A DNA stretch of 64,000 bases from Sthenelais limicola (taxonomy: Eukaryota; Annelida; Polychaeta; Phyllodocida; Sigalionidae), in assembly GCA_942159475.1 (NCBI GenBank), contig OW804096.1:41539744-41603743 (forward strand), given 5' to 3'. Under the pieces are notes generated by a model, which did no database searches, was not told the DNA's origin, and was given only the letters and a program-made list of their open reading frames with translations. Position 1 is the stretch's first letter. Each line of letters starts with the position of its first letter. Below are positions 24,568 to 38,976 of the stretch, in pieces. The position numbers and the translations under genes were made by a program.

Positions 24568-25464
24568 GAGAATTTCTCATCTGTTGCCCAGTCTATTCGA
24601 TAGTCTACAGGGCTCCAATCCAATCTCCATATCCCCAATTAGCGAACATATAAATGTAGAAATCATGTTTATGACAATTCTGTTTTAAGACCTGGAATAA
24701 TAAAATAATTTGATGATGTGAACTTTGGATGTAATGAAAATGTGATTTAAGGACAGCTAATGCGAAATACGCGTATGCAGGAGAATGTTTCACAGGGACT
24801 GGTTACAAAAAATAATGCCCGATTCCTTGCCCACGGAAAAAGAAACATAAAAGGCAAATGATCGATGCGAGATGGGTGCTGTCCAATTAAATCAATTATA
24901 ACATTGATTGATTGTATCAAATAATTAAGGCCCAATAAGGAAAGTGGAACAAGACCTGTCACGTGTGGATTTCCTCTCAAGAAGTGGAATTAGTAACAGA
25001 AAATATAGAAATCTTTCTGGTGACGCAAACTGCTTTGGAGTTAGGTCATACAGAGGGGAAAACGTCCAAGTTTTTTTGTTTTCTTTTCACGTTTTGGGGT
25101 AAATATCTGCCGCTATGACAAAGCATACGACGTCTGATTCGATAGGTCTTTACTACGATGTTGAAAAAGGTGTTTCGTCGAGAGTGATGGAAGTAAAAGG
25201 ACGCGCTGAACATCTTTTGGATGCTTTTTTTGTCTTGTTTTGCAGACATTTATTAGTTTACTCTATCAGTTTACATTGATACCAAGCTAAAAAGAAAGAA
25301 ATGTCTCTGACGAAGGCTAGTTCTGTCCTGAATAATATATGCCATATAGGCTTACAATATGTTCCATACAATATATTTCAATGTATTACAAGTGCACATT
25401 CAATTCATTTAAATGCTTATTCTTTGTGATTAGAAATGCAAGCAGAATGTGCTTAAACAGACAC
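24568..25464. other. Noncoding, no gene recognised
   Basis: Short open frames on both strands match nothing known. No further structure noticed. Confidence 0.4.
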
Positions 25465-25585
25465 GAGTTCTAGTATAATGGAACCCAGGACAATGCCCCC
25501 GTTGCATAACAATCTGCGAGTAGTTTTTTCAGTGTTAATAATGAGCTCACAGATTGTTATGCAACGGGGGCAATGTGAGTTCTAG
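25465..25585. repeat. Hairpin insertion flanked by a 9-bp direct repeat
   Basis: Arms 25494-25516 and 25550-25572 (TGCCCCCGTTGCATAACAAT...) are a perfect 23-bp inverted pair that extends inward by four more bases with one mismatch. GAGTTCTAG occurs at 25465-25473 and again at 25577-25585, outside the hairpin. This looks like a short insertion with a 9-bp target duplication, although the arms do not reach the left flank. Confidence 0.65.
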
Positions 25586-28099
25586 GAGGTCATAGAAAAA
25601 GATCTAAATATCCACCATTAAGGCCTACCAAAACAACTTTCCCACGGTGCACGCATGTCTAATCAATGCATCTATAAGTACTTGTAGCTAAACTATACAC
25701 GTTTCCGTCTAGCTCTTATAAGCAACCTTTAAAATCAGGCAAAATAGTTGTTTTCCGGGCCGACATTGCCTTTGAGCCATGCGCAAATGAGAAGAGACTT
25801 ATCGATGATATATTGAAAATTGGGGTGTGGTTGCGTTTCTTCAAAGCCCCCTGAAAGTCAAATAAAACACACGGATGTGGAAGAGATAAGGCGGGTGGAA
25901 TCCACCATATACCTCCGGAAGCTGTCGAGCGACTAAAAACTAACCCGGAAGTCCGACTCTTAAGGAATCCGCGCGGTGAATCAGAGAGGACGCTGGCGTT
26001 AGAAAAGATTCTCGCTTAATCTCGCGGCGTTAAGGAAAAGCATTCTCGTTCAAGCGTTCTCCACCAGAAGACTCTTTATCAGTGCTGGTGCGACGCGCCC
26101 CGTTTGTGTCGCGTGGATTAGCGCGCGGCGGATGACGCGCTGGTTTGACGGCCATCAGGCAGTAGAAGGGTTTATCCCTGAGATAAGTGGGCAGATAAGC
26201 CCTCAGATCATTAACACCCGAGTTTAGACTTTCTTCTTGGTATCATCTTTATCTTTGTGCTTCAGTTACTTTCGTCTGTGCCTCAAACCGACTGGAAGGT
26301 CTTTGAGACTTGAGAATGATAGGCTCTCTACTTAGATTACTCCCCTCTCTTCTCCCTTTTCTTGCACACGTGTCGAGATAGCAAAATGAAAAAAAATGAT
26401 GTAAACGACGAAGACGGGAGTGATTCAAGGAGATTTAGCCAACGCCAGGGCAGACTAGACTAAGGGCGCTAATGAGAAGGTTAAAAAGACATCGTTATGC
26501 ATGGGCATTAGGTACGCAGAATAGATCACACTTGACACCAAGGGGTCCGATCCATGCACGCGATCTTCACAGCCTTTACACTGACCTTGTCTGGATCGCC
26601 CATGTTTTACGCTCGGGCACACAGGGCATGACCCGCTCCTGACACCCGCTAGAACACCTCGTCCTAATGACCTCCCTCTAACTTGGTTATCTTACTGGAC
26701 AGAACCCGGTTATCTCGAGCATATCCTCTGCCATGCACACCCTGGTTGTTAGCAGTTAGTGACAGCCGTATTGAGGCTCATTAAATACCACAAAAGACTT
26801 TGGAGCGTGGTCCCATTGAGACGCAGTTATACCCTCAAGGGGAACTGGAAGATCATGTTGAAAACTGGCGAGATAAAGCTATCCAATGTACCAATCTGCT
26901 GTCTAAAATTTAATAACTTCTATACATGTATATGCTATAAATGACCAGGCAATTTCTTTTTTAATTTTTGAATGGACATACTGCAAAGCAGGCGTCTAGA
27001 TTGGGCCAGTATTAACGAATAATGAACCTGTTTCAATTACACGAAGCATTTCCATGTTTTAAAAACAAAATAACGATTCGAATTATAGAAAGGTATTAAA
27101 TAATATAGAAATATAATATTATTTCTTCCGAGTATTATATAGGCCTACACTATCATTCATTTTGACAGGGCAACTGAAAATGCGTGGCTATTTCCTATAG
27201 ATATTTCTGAGATCAGAACAATCCCTACCGGTCAGATAGCCTTGACTAAATTTCCGAAACATGGAACTCATTACTGTAGGTGTCAATTCCCCTGGAATGA
27301 AGTGTTTTCGCAGGACTTGCACGGCTTGAGCTGACCATCCTGCGAACACAATTCACTTGAGTCCGCGACATGCTGAGGCATTGACAGATAGGACGGCATT
27401 CGTCCCTGGTCAAATTGAATTTTCTGCCCCCTGCTCAGAAGGACCTGACCTAGCGAGCCAATAAATCTATGTCCTGGGTGTGAGGAGAGGTGTGGAATAA
27501 AACGTTCGTCGCCGCCACCTGCTTTTTACTTCACTTTCTCTGTAGAATGAGCCCTTAATTTTTAGTATTATACTGGTGGGATATTATAGATTACGAAAAA
27601 AATCCAATTGTTGTTTACTTGATCGTATTTTTCTATAGCGTTTAGAAGAATATATGATATTTAGAAGTTTGACTAATTACCTGCTTTTAAATACATGGAG
27701 GTTGCCACTGTGCCCTTTGCAATGTATTCATTTCACAGCCTAGTACATTCACTTGCATGGGGTGTGGGGACGGATTGTATGTTATTTAAATAATGCGTTC
27801 AATGGGGTGTAATGTTGGGGCAAAGTATCAGCGGACCATTGCGACGGATTGGCGGGTGTATACATTCGGTGGACAATGCACGCCGTGTAAGTCTTAATTA
27901 TATTTGTCCGCTGGTGAAAGAGTGTCGCTATCGTATTGGAGTGTTGTAAGTAGTATATCACAATGGTGCCTATACCCAGGCATATACATTTCCGATGCAT
28001 ATTGAATAAGCCCCTATATATTTATGGGCGGGGATACTCCTATTTCGCAATGTTTCTCCCTTTCAGAATAAAGCCTTTTGACAAAATACTCATATATAA
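25586..28099. other. Noncoding; CpG-rich patch at about 25900-26150
   Basis: The patch around 25900-26150 is visibly richer in CG dinucleotides than its surroundings and has ETS-like CCGGAAG words. The rest is AT-rich without recognisable genes. Confidence 0.4.
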
Positions 28100-28180
28100 G
28101 TCCTATAGGATTCGAACCCAGTACCTCACTAATCCTGTTGATAGCCTAACATGCAGACGGCTACACCACCCTGACCCTTC
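28100..28180 (-). mobile_element. tRNA-like (SINE head or tRNA pseudogene), minus strand
   Basis: On the minus strand TGGTGTAGCCG (28158-28168) fits an A box, and GGTTCGAATCC (28108-28118) is a perfect B box, about 40 bp apart. The acceptor stem is not convincing. No poly-A or tail was identified. Confidence 0.5.
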
Positions 28181-28619
28181 TTATATGATGTATACATCCC
28201 TGGCGGTGTCTGATTTTTATAATTAAGATGCGAATTTGCATTTTCCCTCATCTAATAGACCGGTAGGCCTATATTCATAGGGCATACTATAAAAGTACAT
28301 AACATTTCTGAAATCTTCCATTATTCTGGGTCTTGTTGTTATTCCTCAATTCAGTAGGCTACCACACACGTGATGCCGGAGTTGTGATAAGCGATGTAAC
28401 GTCTAAGATTGCCGTGATAAAACGGACCTACGTCACAGCAACAATCGGATGGGGCACATGTTTTCGGTTGTGGTGTGGGAACCTGGCGACCCGGTGCTCC
28501 CCAACCTGTTTCCCTGATAGGAAATCTTTCAACAATGTAAATAAAGAGTCATTCATGTTATTGTAGGCGGCGCCCCGGCCGCATTCTTTGGTATCTAAAG
28601 TGGGCTATTAAGCAGTTAG

Positions 28620-29120
28620 GCGCATTCTGAGCGATATCTATTGTACTTTCTACTCCTCCATTACCGTCAAATCCCGTCGCCTGATCGCTATTGTCAGCCG
28701 ACCAACCTTTGAAACAAGTCGCGCGGCGCGTGCTCAATACGCATGCGCCCTCCTAATCACGTGATATCCCTGCTGTTGGACTGGTCGCGCGACGCTTGGC
28801 CGGCGATCGGGCGACTTTGATGTAGCGATAAACACCCGAGCTGTCATTAGGATGCAGGATTTGACATGATGATTAATTTCATATCGCTCTAAAGCGCGCC
28901 CGTGTCCAACAAATCTGGCGAGGCATTTTTCTCCTTTGATCCTCCCTCTACAGAGGTGAACAGGGCGAATCGCGAGCGACGGCCGCCATCGCTTGACTTG
29001 CTGCCTTTCACACCTTCAGCGACTGCTTATTAATGGAATTGATCGCCTAGATTGATTGGCACATTATTCCGAAACCGTGTCTTAATCGGATGATCAGACA
29101 AGCAAGACAACTTCTCGAGC
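28620..29120. promoter_or_regulatory. CpG-rich noncoding island, candidate cis-regulatory module
   Basis: CG dinucleotides are dense (CGCGCGAC, GCGCGGCGCG), in contrast to the AT-rich surroundings. Within it are TCF/LEF-like CTTTGATG and CTTTGATC, homeodomain-like TTAATGGAATTGATC, and SOX-like ATTGTC words. No frame looks coding and no splice sites fit. It lies 10 kb before the candidate distal Pitx exon. Regulatory function is inference from composition and motif density. Confidence 0.3.
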
Positions 29121-32100
29121 TCTCGTCCTAACGTGACTCGACGCGGGATTACATTGAGATTTGGTCGCAATGAAGAGATGAGTGCAGATTCATAACTTCA
29201 GCGGATCGCATCCCTCCTGGTTGCTACATTTCTATACCGAGGCTAATGTTTTTCTCTGAAGACCCTTTTCTGATTCTTTTTTTTGTAAAGACAATTTGCC
29301 ATGTGCTTCAAATAAGTCGCTCTAATCAGAGAGGTTGATCTTAAATCCCACTCAGTTAAAATAATAAGAAAGGATTTAGGCAGGGATAAGATCCATAACA
29401 ACTGGATCAAGGGAAAGCATACTGGTCTTGTTGTTAATCAATAGTGATACCTCGGATGGAAACGGTACTAACAGAAACGATGCCTTCAGTTCATTGTGGG
29501 GCCCGAACTGGAGCTTTTTCTCTCAATTATAAGTTTGTGGTTGGAATATAACACTTAAAGTACCATCTACAATTCTTCGATTGGTTTTTGATATTGTTTC
29601 AATGTTTTCCTACGTTGAAACACTTGTTTAAATATATTTTACGAATATCTATGCCCAAATGATAATTTTGCTTTTTATCGGAGCAAAAAAAAGATACATA
29701 CTATTTATCATTTCTACTTGCGGGTGATATGTCAAATCCTTTGTATAATAGAAATTCAGATGAACCTATACAATTGATATCAATTTAGGCCATCCATTAC
29801 GATGCTTTACTACACGGAACTATATGGACATTTAATCTATACACAATACAATAGCTGCGTCTTTAATGACGATACTGTCCTAGATGTAGGCTTGAACGAT
29901 AACCAGGGGCACCTAACCTCCATTTCAGTTGGATTTGTAAAACTCGTTCAGATAATTCCCCAGCTCTCACAGTGAGTTTGGCTCAGCCCTTTTAATACCT
30001 GACCCCAACCCTTCTGTGGCCCATTGCCAATGACATTTCTCTTTATCAAACGCAGGAGGCTTTTTTCTGAATGCTCCTTTGATGGACTAATAGTAGAGAC
30101 TGGCAGGAAATTGGACGTGAGGCATGCTTCAAGTCGTGGCAGGTAGTCTGACCCTCCATCGTGTATGAGCGGCCTCTGGCGCCGCTGGTTCTGGGATATG
30201 GTTTGTTTCATTGTATCCCACATGGGATACAATTGTCACACTTAAATCCTACACTATTCATAACTCGTGTCACATAACTTGAGTAATGCTTCCCGTCCTA
30301 AGACTTCCAGCCTTCTCGGTCAACCGAGTTCACGAATCGGTTCATGACGTACGCTACTCACACGACCTCTACCGTCGTTCAGATGAACCTGGCGGATCTG
30401 GGGCCCATCCGTTTTAGGTATGAAGCAGTAGGCCAGATTAAGATGATAGAGGGCTCGGATTTAGGAATAAATCCGTCCCCTGGACTGCCCGCTCAAACCA
30501 CGGACCTCGAGGATAAAGCCGGGATCAATTGAAGCCCATTACAATAACGATAAGTTCATGATCGTGGCCACTCCATTCGCAAAAGCATCTGGGCAAGATT
30601 GGACCCTAGGCTCCTGGACGATTGTAAGCAATCGGTCAAGATTTGGGCCTAAAGAACTGAGAATAACACACGTAAACTCGGCGAGTGATGGGGGATGAAG
30701 GCAGGCTATGGAAGTAGAGAAATAAAAAGTCCAAATGATGCTATTAGAGTATAACGCAAAGCCATGTCCTTAATGGGATGTATTGGACATGGGATGGAGG
30801 CTTATCCGCGTGTGTTCAACCGGCTCCGCGGCACTCCCAGAACATATGCATCTTGATACGACTGTTCTTCAAAGCCTTTGCTAAGTAAATGACAGACAGT
30901 TATTGGGAGTTAGCGTTATTGGGAAACACAGATAAGTTTCCCAACTTCTGTATGGGGAAAGCCACATGCATATTCACCTTTTGTCTGCCCAGCTTTTGTC
31001 GATTACAAACCAACAGGGAGGGAATCAGTTCGTGGATCAACACATGATTGTCCTAATCGATCCTAAATTGTAACATAAATGCACTTATACTATTGTTAAT
31101 TCTGTTATTGCCGATTCTTTATCCCTTGTCCACATATTCCCTCGGTATGGGTATACAAAACAGATGTCAATCACGATGTGTTACTTATATTCTTAATTTC
31201 AATAATTTATTAGAATAATGTGCATTACAATTACAACGTCCATGTCCATTACAACGGCCGCCTGAAGTACTGTTGGCGTACCTGCATCACACGGCAAACA
31301 CCACAATGTTGAAGTATTATAGTCCGGCCGGCCGGCCGTGGCAATGGACATAGACCTTAGTGCCACAGTATCAAATACTGTTATGACCTTTATAAATGTA
31401 CACCGTTATATTTATTCAAGGTATATCATACACACCATGATATCACAATACTATGTGATAAATGATACATGCGGTAGTTCTCTCGCCGCAGAAAAGCTAA
31501 GGGATTATTCAATTTCCCCCTTACGTTGTTACCAGTGTTATCGTCTATTCAACCCCCAAGACACTTTATTTTGTATTTCACTTATTTTCTTTACATTACA
31601 CATAATTATGCTTGTAACATATCTGTAAGTCCATCAAAGTCCAACAACTGAAGCCAGAAGCACAGCACACTTTCCATATACTACTCCACATAAACATTTC
31701 TATATACTACTCACAACTCTATACGCGCTAAGCAAGGGAATATATTGGTTTCTGGCTAATAGCGGAGTCCCCTTCCAAGAAAAATCTCCCGAACTGCTAC
31801 GTTTGAGATATATTTATACATTATACGGCATGAATCAATACAAAATACTGCATGAATCAATACAAAAAAGTACCGGTATAGAACATAAACAGGAAATATA
31901 TACAACTAGGAATAGCCATACAATTTACAGAATTGTGTTGACGTAAACAACAATTATGTATGTATACATGTTTATATAACACACGATGCACGATGGCTGT
32001 ATATTATTTTAATAATCTGACTATATAAACAATGGTAAAGTATGGCGAAATCCAGTAGATGTACCCGATAATAAAGTAAATAAACCAAAATATATTAGTT

Positions 32101-35100
32101 TCAAATCAAAATACTAGGATGCTATTATTTCATGCATGACGCTTTGAAAGGGGGATATTTATTCACGGTAGACATGCCAATCATCTTTGGTTGAATTGAA
32201 AGTTAGAAATATCATGTATGAAAACTATGAACATTTGTAAAATATAACACACTGTGGCAGAACAAAATGTATTAACAGTATCGAAAGAACGCCAAAGATC
32301 AGCTGATTCAATTGATACCACTCCTGTGGTTACTACTAAAGTCATCTTTAGAATTTGCTATACTCATCAACTCTATTCTTATTGGGAGTATGATATTGGA
32401 ATGAGGTATTTGGATGTCTGCATTACCCCGTTAGGAAGGCCTTTGCACTATGTGATATGTATAGCTAAATACCGTATTCTGATTATAGTGATGGCCGGAG
32501 TTTGGCGAGATTCGCTTCGGATCAGTTTTGATAGCCCCCACGGAGTCGTTACTTGTCCGCCGGCGACCCATCCGTCCCGACGCATACGTTTAGATAAGAA
32601 AGGGTCAGATCTTATCGCCATGGTTATCTACATCGCCATGGTAACAAGACAAAGGTTAAATGCTTTAATGTGCCCTGATGACCAGTGGCCAGACCTCCCA
32701 GATGATTTGTCCACCGGCGTGGAAGCATCGCCTAGCAGGTCTATAACTGTTAAACATCCTTAATGAGAGATGAAAATCGAATCCTTGACTTTCCAAAATG
32801 CCATACAATAATGTGTCTTCTTAGAACAAGCGAATGGCTGCATTTTTCCTAAAGGATATTTTGTTAGTTGTCGATCGGTGGATCCCAAAAGGTTACTACC
32901 GTTTCAACGTTTTGAAAAAACCCCACAGATTTTAACAAATTAAACCAAGAACATAATTATCTTGTAAAATTTTAAATTGTGTATATTATATAATTAAATA
33001 GTTTTATTAACATTCTGATATAACAATGACACCTCCATTGAGCCGGTTTCATCTAGAACACAGAGGTTCTTCATAAAAACAGTAGCATAACACAACAACT
33101 GATCCAATTGATCAATACTAGGAACATAGCATTTGTATTTTTCAAAATATGACATGAGATTTTATCTTTATTCTACGGCCGATTCGAACCACCTCCATTA
33201 TAGAGATCAGCGTTTGAAACATCCCTTAGTTAACTTGGGAATTCAAAACACTGATTTTAGCCTCGCAATTTATGGAAAACTAGTCCGCCACTGCTTGACC
33301 CTAATGGGACAGAGAGTCAGTATTAATTAAAAGGAAAGAGGACATTAAAATGGTTATAAGTGGGGCCATCTGTAACCACTGGGCAAAAGCTGGCTCCCCT
33401 AGGCCAGTCCAGGACACTGTTTGTGTCTCTACAGTGACCCGTGTCCCCATCACACTCTATTGGTCATCTGGGGCATGTTGGACACATCGGTCACACCCAG
33501 AACACTCATTAACAAGCCCCTTAATGACCCTAGATAGCTAGACATCGGGACGAGGAACACAGATCTGAAAATAATGACCATCGCCATCATGTATAAAGTA
33601 TTGGTCAGCGATGACAAAACCTAGCTTGTATCATCCGTCTGTGAACAGTGTATTGTAGTGCCGCATGACAGCAGGTTCTCTGCAAGATGATGGTGAAATT
33701 TTAAGCTGGGTCAACAGTCACCACAGGAGGGTATTGTTTCGTGTCTTGCTGTATATAGTGTAATGATGCTCCATGCGTTGGCATATCACCTTCTGGAAAC
33801 ACTTGAGAACTCGCATACTAATCGGGAGCACAGGTGGATTCTTGCTGAATTTATATAACATGAGGACATCATCGTTAGTTGGATGGATTATTTATCATGG
33901 GAGTCAGGTAGGCAAGAAAGCTTAGATTTGGGATTAAATACCTTCCTATTGTAATTATCTCACTTGCCACGCATGTGTCTCTCAGTATTGATTGCTTTCG
34001 CTACAACTTATCCTCAATTTACATAATTTAATGTGAATGACCACGCGCGCGTTCTTTGAGAAATGAGCTGCAGTTCAAATCGTTACATAATCTAAGCTTC
34101 ATTTAGTCGTCCGTTGCCATGCGTTTTGTATGAACACGCGCGACTATCCTGCGTTCATAGATTTTCCATTGTTGAAATGTATCCGTTTCAAACTCATGCT
34201 CATATCAATACCTCATTTGGTGTCTATCGCTTCACAACTGATGATCACACGATTTACAATCCCGAAAATCCGATTCAAAACGCCTCTAAACACAAAGGCC
34301 TATATGCCAGTCAATGGTATGTTATGGCTTTCCATGAAGCCTGCGCGATGTATTGCAAATATGTAGAAGAAAATATACAGGCTATGTGAAAATCATGACA
34401 CAAATATTGAAAACATGATCAATTGATCTGTTTCGCACACAATCGTACATAATTCTTCATCGAGAGATCAGACTCTCGAAATAGGGGCTCTAACATGCAT
34501 TTTACACAAACATCATGCATGGTGATCAAATGTTTCAATCCGTTGGTTTTCTATGTATAAATCCTAGTAAGTGCGTAGTAAGGAAAATCTCAATTTGCGA
34601 GGGATCTACTTGCGACTTAGCGAGTCAAAAATCCATCAAATGCAAATGGAATCGTGTGCGTGCTTTCAGACTGGAAACGTACTTGACGCATTCACGGGGT
34701 TACAGTGGCACAAGTCCTCCGGGAGTAGTATAGGAAATGGCAATTGTATGCTGCGCACCGCACAGTACCAAACAATCAAAACTCTCTTTAGAATCAATAC
34801 AAACTAATTTCCACCCAGTATAGAAAGATCAATCCCACTGTGTAACATCCCATGCACTTCTCAAGCCAAGGGGCATGGAGTCATTTTCTCTGGACAAAAT
34901 ATTGAAATAAGGGTTTGTGAATGCATCTGTTCTCTTAGGACAAGTCTCCAAGGTTATATATTATAACAAACTCAGGCTGCGTGGGTTAATTGTACACGCA
35001 CGTCAACCATTACTCTTCAAACGGCAACATTTGTGTACTTCTGAATTGCTATTTGAAACACTAAGATCCGATGGTACTCAAGATTCTATTTCAACGAGGG

Positions 35101-38100
35101 CGACGTATCAGTACGCGAATCTAATGACTCAAAGGGCCATTTATGTCAGAAGAACTGCGGTGTAAGTCTTTGAGAAGTGTGGTTCTTCTGGGGGTCAGGG
35201 TTATCTCAAGCTCACTGATAAGGGGTCCCCTCTGTTGGAACTGATAAGGCCTGATGACATGACTGCTAATGGCCTGATTGAAGGCTATAACTTTGCCAGT
35301 TGGAAACACCAGATTGAACCAAGCCATTTGTCTTATGTACTAAGTATTACAGAGTCACATTTCCTGAATAATATGAGGTCGCAAGTGATTCAAAAGAATA
35401 CGAATATACCTGTGGGTTCCAGGGAGAATGGAAAAGGGCACTGGCCAGGATGGACCTATCATTTCTGCATGGATATTTGTTTATAAACACATAATTTGTT
35501 TGTGTGATTTAAAAAAAAACAAAATACAAAGGGTTATTGACTACATAGCGAGGAACACGTCAGTCTATAGGTAATCGTAATCTTTGTCGTATGTGTTTCT
35601 CATGATGGCTCCTTTTCTTTTCGATCTTAAGTTTAAATTAAAGTCCCATAACAGGATAATACATACGTTACTGCCGTGAAATAACCTTTACCTATATATG
35701 TAATTCCTTATTGGTCGCAATAGAGTATCTGGATATTATGAATGAAACGCAATCAGTAAAATGAGGCATGATCAAATATAGTTGACTCATTTCATGGGGA
35801 AATGCGAACTCAGAGTCAAATGACCAGTCTTTGCTATAGTTGCAGGCGGGAAAGGTAAATAATTGTTTATCTATAAGGCATTTCCTGAAAAAAAGAATAC
35901 TGGTATTGCATATTCGAAATCAAGCAACATATAGTATACGGTACGAGGTGACTGCATGTCTGTCTCAAACGATTATTTATAATTTAACATCATTTATGAT
36001 AGAAACAACCCATGCCCTAATGTCAATATTACCATAAATTGTCTAAAAAGCCATTTAATGAATTGAACTCAGACTGATAGGTGTTTGTGACTTCGAGGCT
36101 TTAAGTCAATACAGAAACAATTTGGGTTAAACAAGTTTGCCTTGAGTCAAGCTTCATGATGCATATCATAGTGTTGAAATTTTCAATTTTCAAGAGGAAA
36201 AATTCAAAAACCAAACATCAGGCAAGATGTTTAAATATAGGAATAGGATATTGCTCTGCAGCTCCAAAAATAATGTTCGTCCTCATTGAGTTTGGGCTTA
36301 GAGTGAAAGATTGCGACCTAATCCTCTTTGAGTTGGCAGTACGCATACTCAAATATCAGCAAACAAGGACGATTGGTAGAGAGTGGCACAAGCGTGTCGG
36401 GGCCACGTGAGTTTGGTCAACATGTGCTTTCCTCCCTTCCTGTGTCGAGAGTGGGCCATCATCTCACCCCGGGCCCAGAAGATCAGAAGTTCACGGGGGT
36501 CGTGCAGGAAGCCCAAGGGCGAGGACAATAATTTTAGATGGGTCTCAAATTAACGGTACTCGAGTGATCCTATCAAAACAAGCCACTGATGGTCTGCATT
36601 CACGATCAGATTTAGCCGACAAAACTGTTTGGATTATCCGACACAGCCATCTTATTAAACAGGACTTATGGGCAAACTGTCTAGGGATGAGAGGGGATAA
36701 AAAAGTGGACATCCAAACTTTTTGCCACTGATTGTTTGAGTATTAGTCCTTTGTCAAGGGAAATGTTTTCATTATCATCGGGCTTTATGGGAACGCTAGG
36801 CATCTTATGTAACTCAATTTCATCTTTCTACTGATGAGAAAAGACGCCGTGTGTGTGGTGTGTGTGTGTGGGGGGGGGGGGGGGGAGGAGGAGGAGGGGG
36901 TACTGAAACAAAATACACTGTACATAATGTTAAAATATGTTTATCATCAACATCACCAAAGCAACGATCGAAGAACATTTTGATATAACAAAATTAATAC
37001 ATGTATATGGACCCATGTGTTGAATCACAAAGAGATCTGTTAAAATCATGGATATGAGAATCAGATATGTTATACTATTGGTACTAATATAAAATATAAA
37101 ATCATTGTTACTAAATAAACAAATAAATATGGAATGGTCTCATGGGCCTCTAGGATATATATATATATATATACTAAACATAGTGGTATGGGGTATATTT
37201 ACAAGTGGTATCCCATGGTTTACTATTTGGATATGTGCACTAAGCCTTTGGCAAGTTACTGCGATTTTCGTACAGTGCGAGAGATTTGATGTGGAAATAT
37301 CCTTCATCATCGGCTAAAGATCCCGCGATATAGTCACATTTACTGCCTTAACCGGCACTTATCGGGGCCGTATTTCCCAACATAGCTTGTTTCATACATG
37401 CATTACACCCCATAGATCTTATATGGATCCCTCCTCAGGCCAGGGCTGGTGTTCTGAACGAAGTGGCCTAATTAAAGCTTGGATCCTTGTAAGACTTGAT
37501 TATTGAGATTGTCATCACAGCATGCAGGCGGGCATTATTAGCGCATTCTGTCAGACCTGTCAGATTTGTCTCTCCATCTCCGGTAAATACACGTCAGATC
37601 GGGACGCCAGTCACATTAATTCGGCGCCCGGCTCCCAGCGCGCCAAGGATTATGGTCAAATCCGGCAATATCCTTTGTCAGACAGCAGCAGAGGCGAGCT
37701 GCCGCAATCAGCCTCTGCATATTTCGTCCTGCCTTGTCCAGCGGCCACAGGGAGGACCAAGCAGCCAGGAAATCCCAATGTCGACCAAATAAAGGAGTCT
37801 ATTAGTATTGGTGAGATTAGAGGCACCGCTGGTGAGGCAGTCTGAATTTCCTATTGAAGCTAGTCTTGGTCAGGATATGAGGAATGGTAAGGATCTCTTG
37901 GGGTATATGTATGGAGCAGGAAAGGCTTGGGGGGCTGGGGGGCTGGGGGCTGAGGAGGGGGGCTGATGACTTGGTGGTAGCAGGTACTATACAATGGGGG
38001 GAGGGGACGCAGGAGGAGGAGGAGCAGGAGGAGGAAAGCTAAACACTGGACTTCAGTGGATGCATTGGCAAGCCCATATCTCTTTTTTTCTATCAACAGC

Positions 38101-38976
38101 AACACCAAGCTGGTTCTTGGGAGAATATCCCACTGATAACCCCCGAGCATAGGCTACAATAAAAACTAATCACCGAGGTATTTAACTTATATTTGGCTGC
38201 ATTATCCCCAGGCGTGTAGCGGGCCTATTGGGAATGGTTTAGTGAGAGGGGAACTTGACGGGCATGGGTGAATGCCGTGCATGGGCGGGCCAATAGATAC
38301 CCATGTTTGACCAGGCAACTCAAACAGCACAGACTAAAGCCTCAATTACCGAGGCATCCGTCAGATGCTTGTCCTTCTCCGTCACCAGTCATATACCCTC
38401 TGGATGTGTGATCGATTCCTCATCTCCCTCAATAATCCCTAATTAAAAAACGCCCCGGTCCCATCCTACCACACCAGTACTACTACTACTACAACTCCCC
38501 CTTCCTAATAACAAGCAAGCAAGCAGCCAACCAGCCCCCTACTACATCCTACTCTTACTCCTACAACCACCACCCTTTTCCACCTCCAGTGGGTGGCCCT
38601 TATCGTCCTCCATGGTAAAGTTAGGGTAAGGAGGAACCAACCATCATTGCGGTTCACTCAGGCCGAGCTGAAGACACCTGAGACCGTGAGCATTTGAGCA
38701 TATAGCCAGCGGGGAAGGAGCAGCTCCGGGTTACGACCATTACACCCTTGGGATTGCTGCATCAGCTTTGCTCCGCATCAAAGATCCATTGTGGTAAAAC
38801 CTTGTTTATGTACTTGCTGACTTTGGACGGAGAGACAGGGAGAGGGAGAGAAAGAGAGAGGGAGAGAGCAAGAGTGAGACGTCGCACATCCAGAAGGTGG
38901 TATCTACTACAGGGTCTGAAGGCGTCCTGTATTTAATCAATTATAGGAGGACATTTGAAGGGATTCTCTCTACAAG
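29121..38976. other. Long gene-free stretch upstream of Pitx
   Basis: I see no coding exon here. The 169-codon open frame at 32254-32763 and overlapping frames at 34114-34389, 34515-34807 and 37496-37845 have no recognisable motifs. Simple sequence includes (CCGG)n at 31324-31337, poly-G at 36870-36885, (TA)n at 37155-37174 and purine-rich GGA tracts around 37930-38040 and 38830-38880. Large gene-free flanks are common around developmental homeobox genes. Confidence 0.45.
36870..36885 (+). repeat. Poly-G run (16 G) after a GT repeat
   Basis: A short (GT)n tract runs directly into 16 G followed by AGGAGGAGG. Confidence 0.95.

Noticed and set aside
32254..32763. 169-codon open frame on the plus strand
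   Set aside because: It opens with GTG, has no recognisable domain, and lacks splice signals or a promoter. A frame this long can arise by chance in 64 kb.
34114..34807. Several overlapping open frames
   Set aside because: Overlapping frames on the same strand with no motif and no exon borders.
37155..37174. (TA)n tract as a promoter
   Set aside because: A simple dinucleotide repeat with no following exon.
37496..37845. Two overlapping open frames of about 100 codons
   Set aside because: Both frames are open because the local sequence is less AT-rich; neither peptide resembles a protein.
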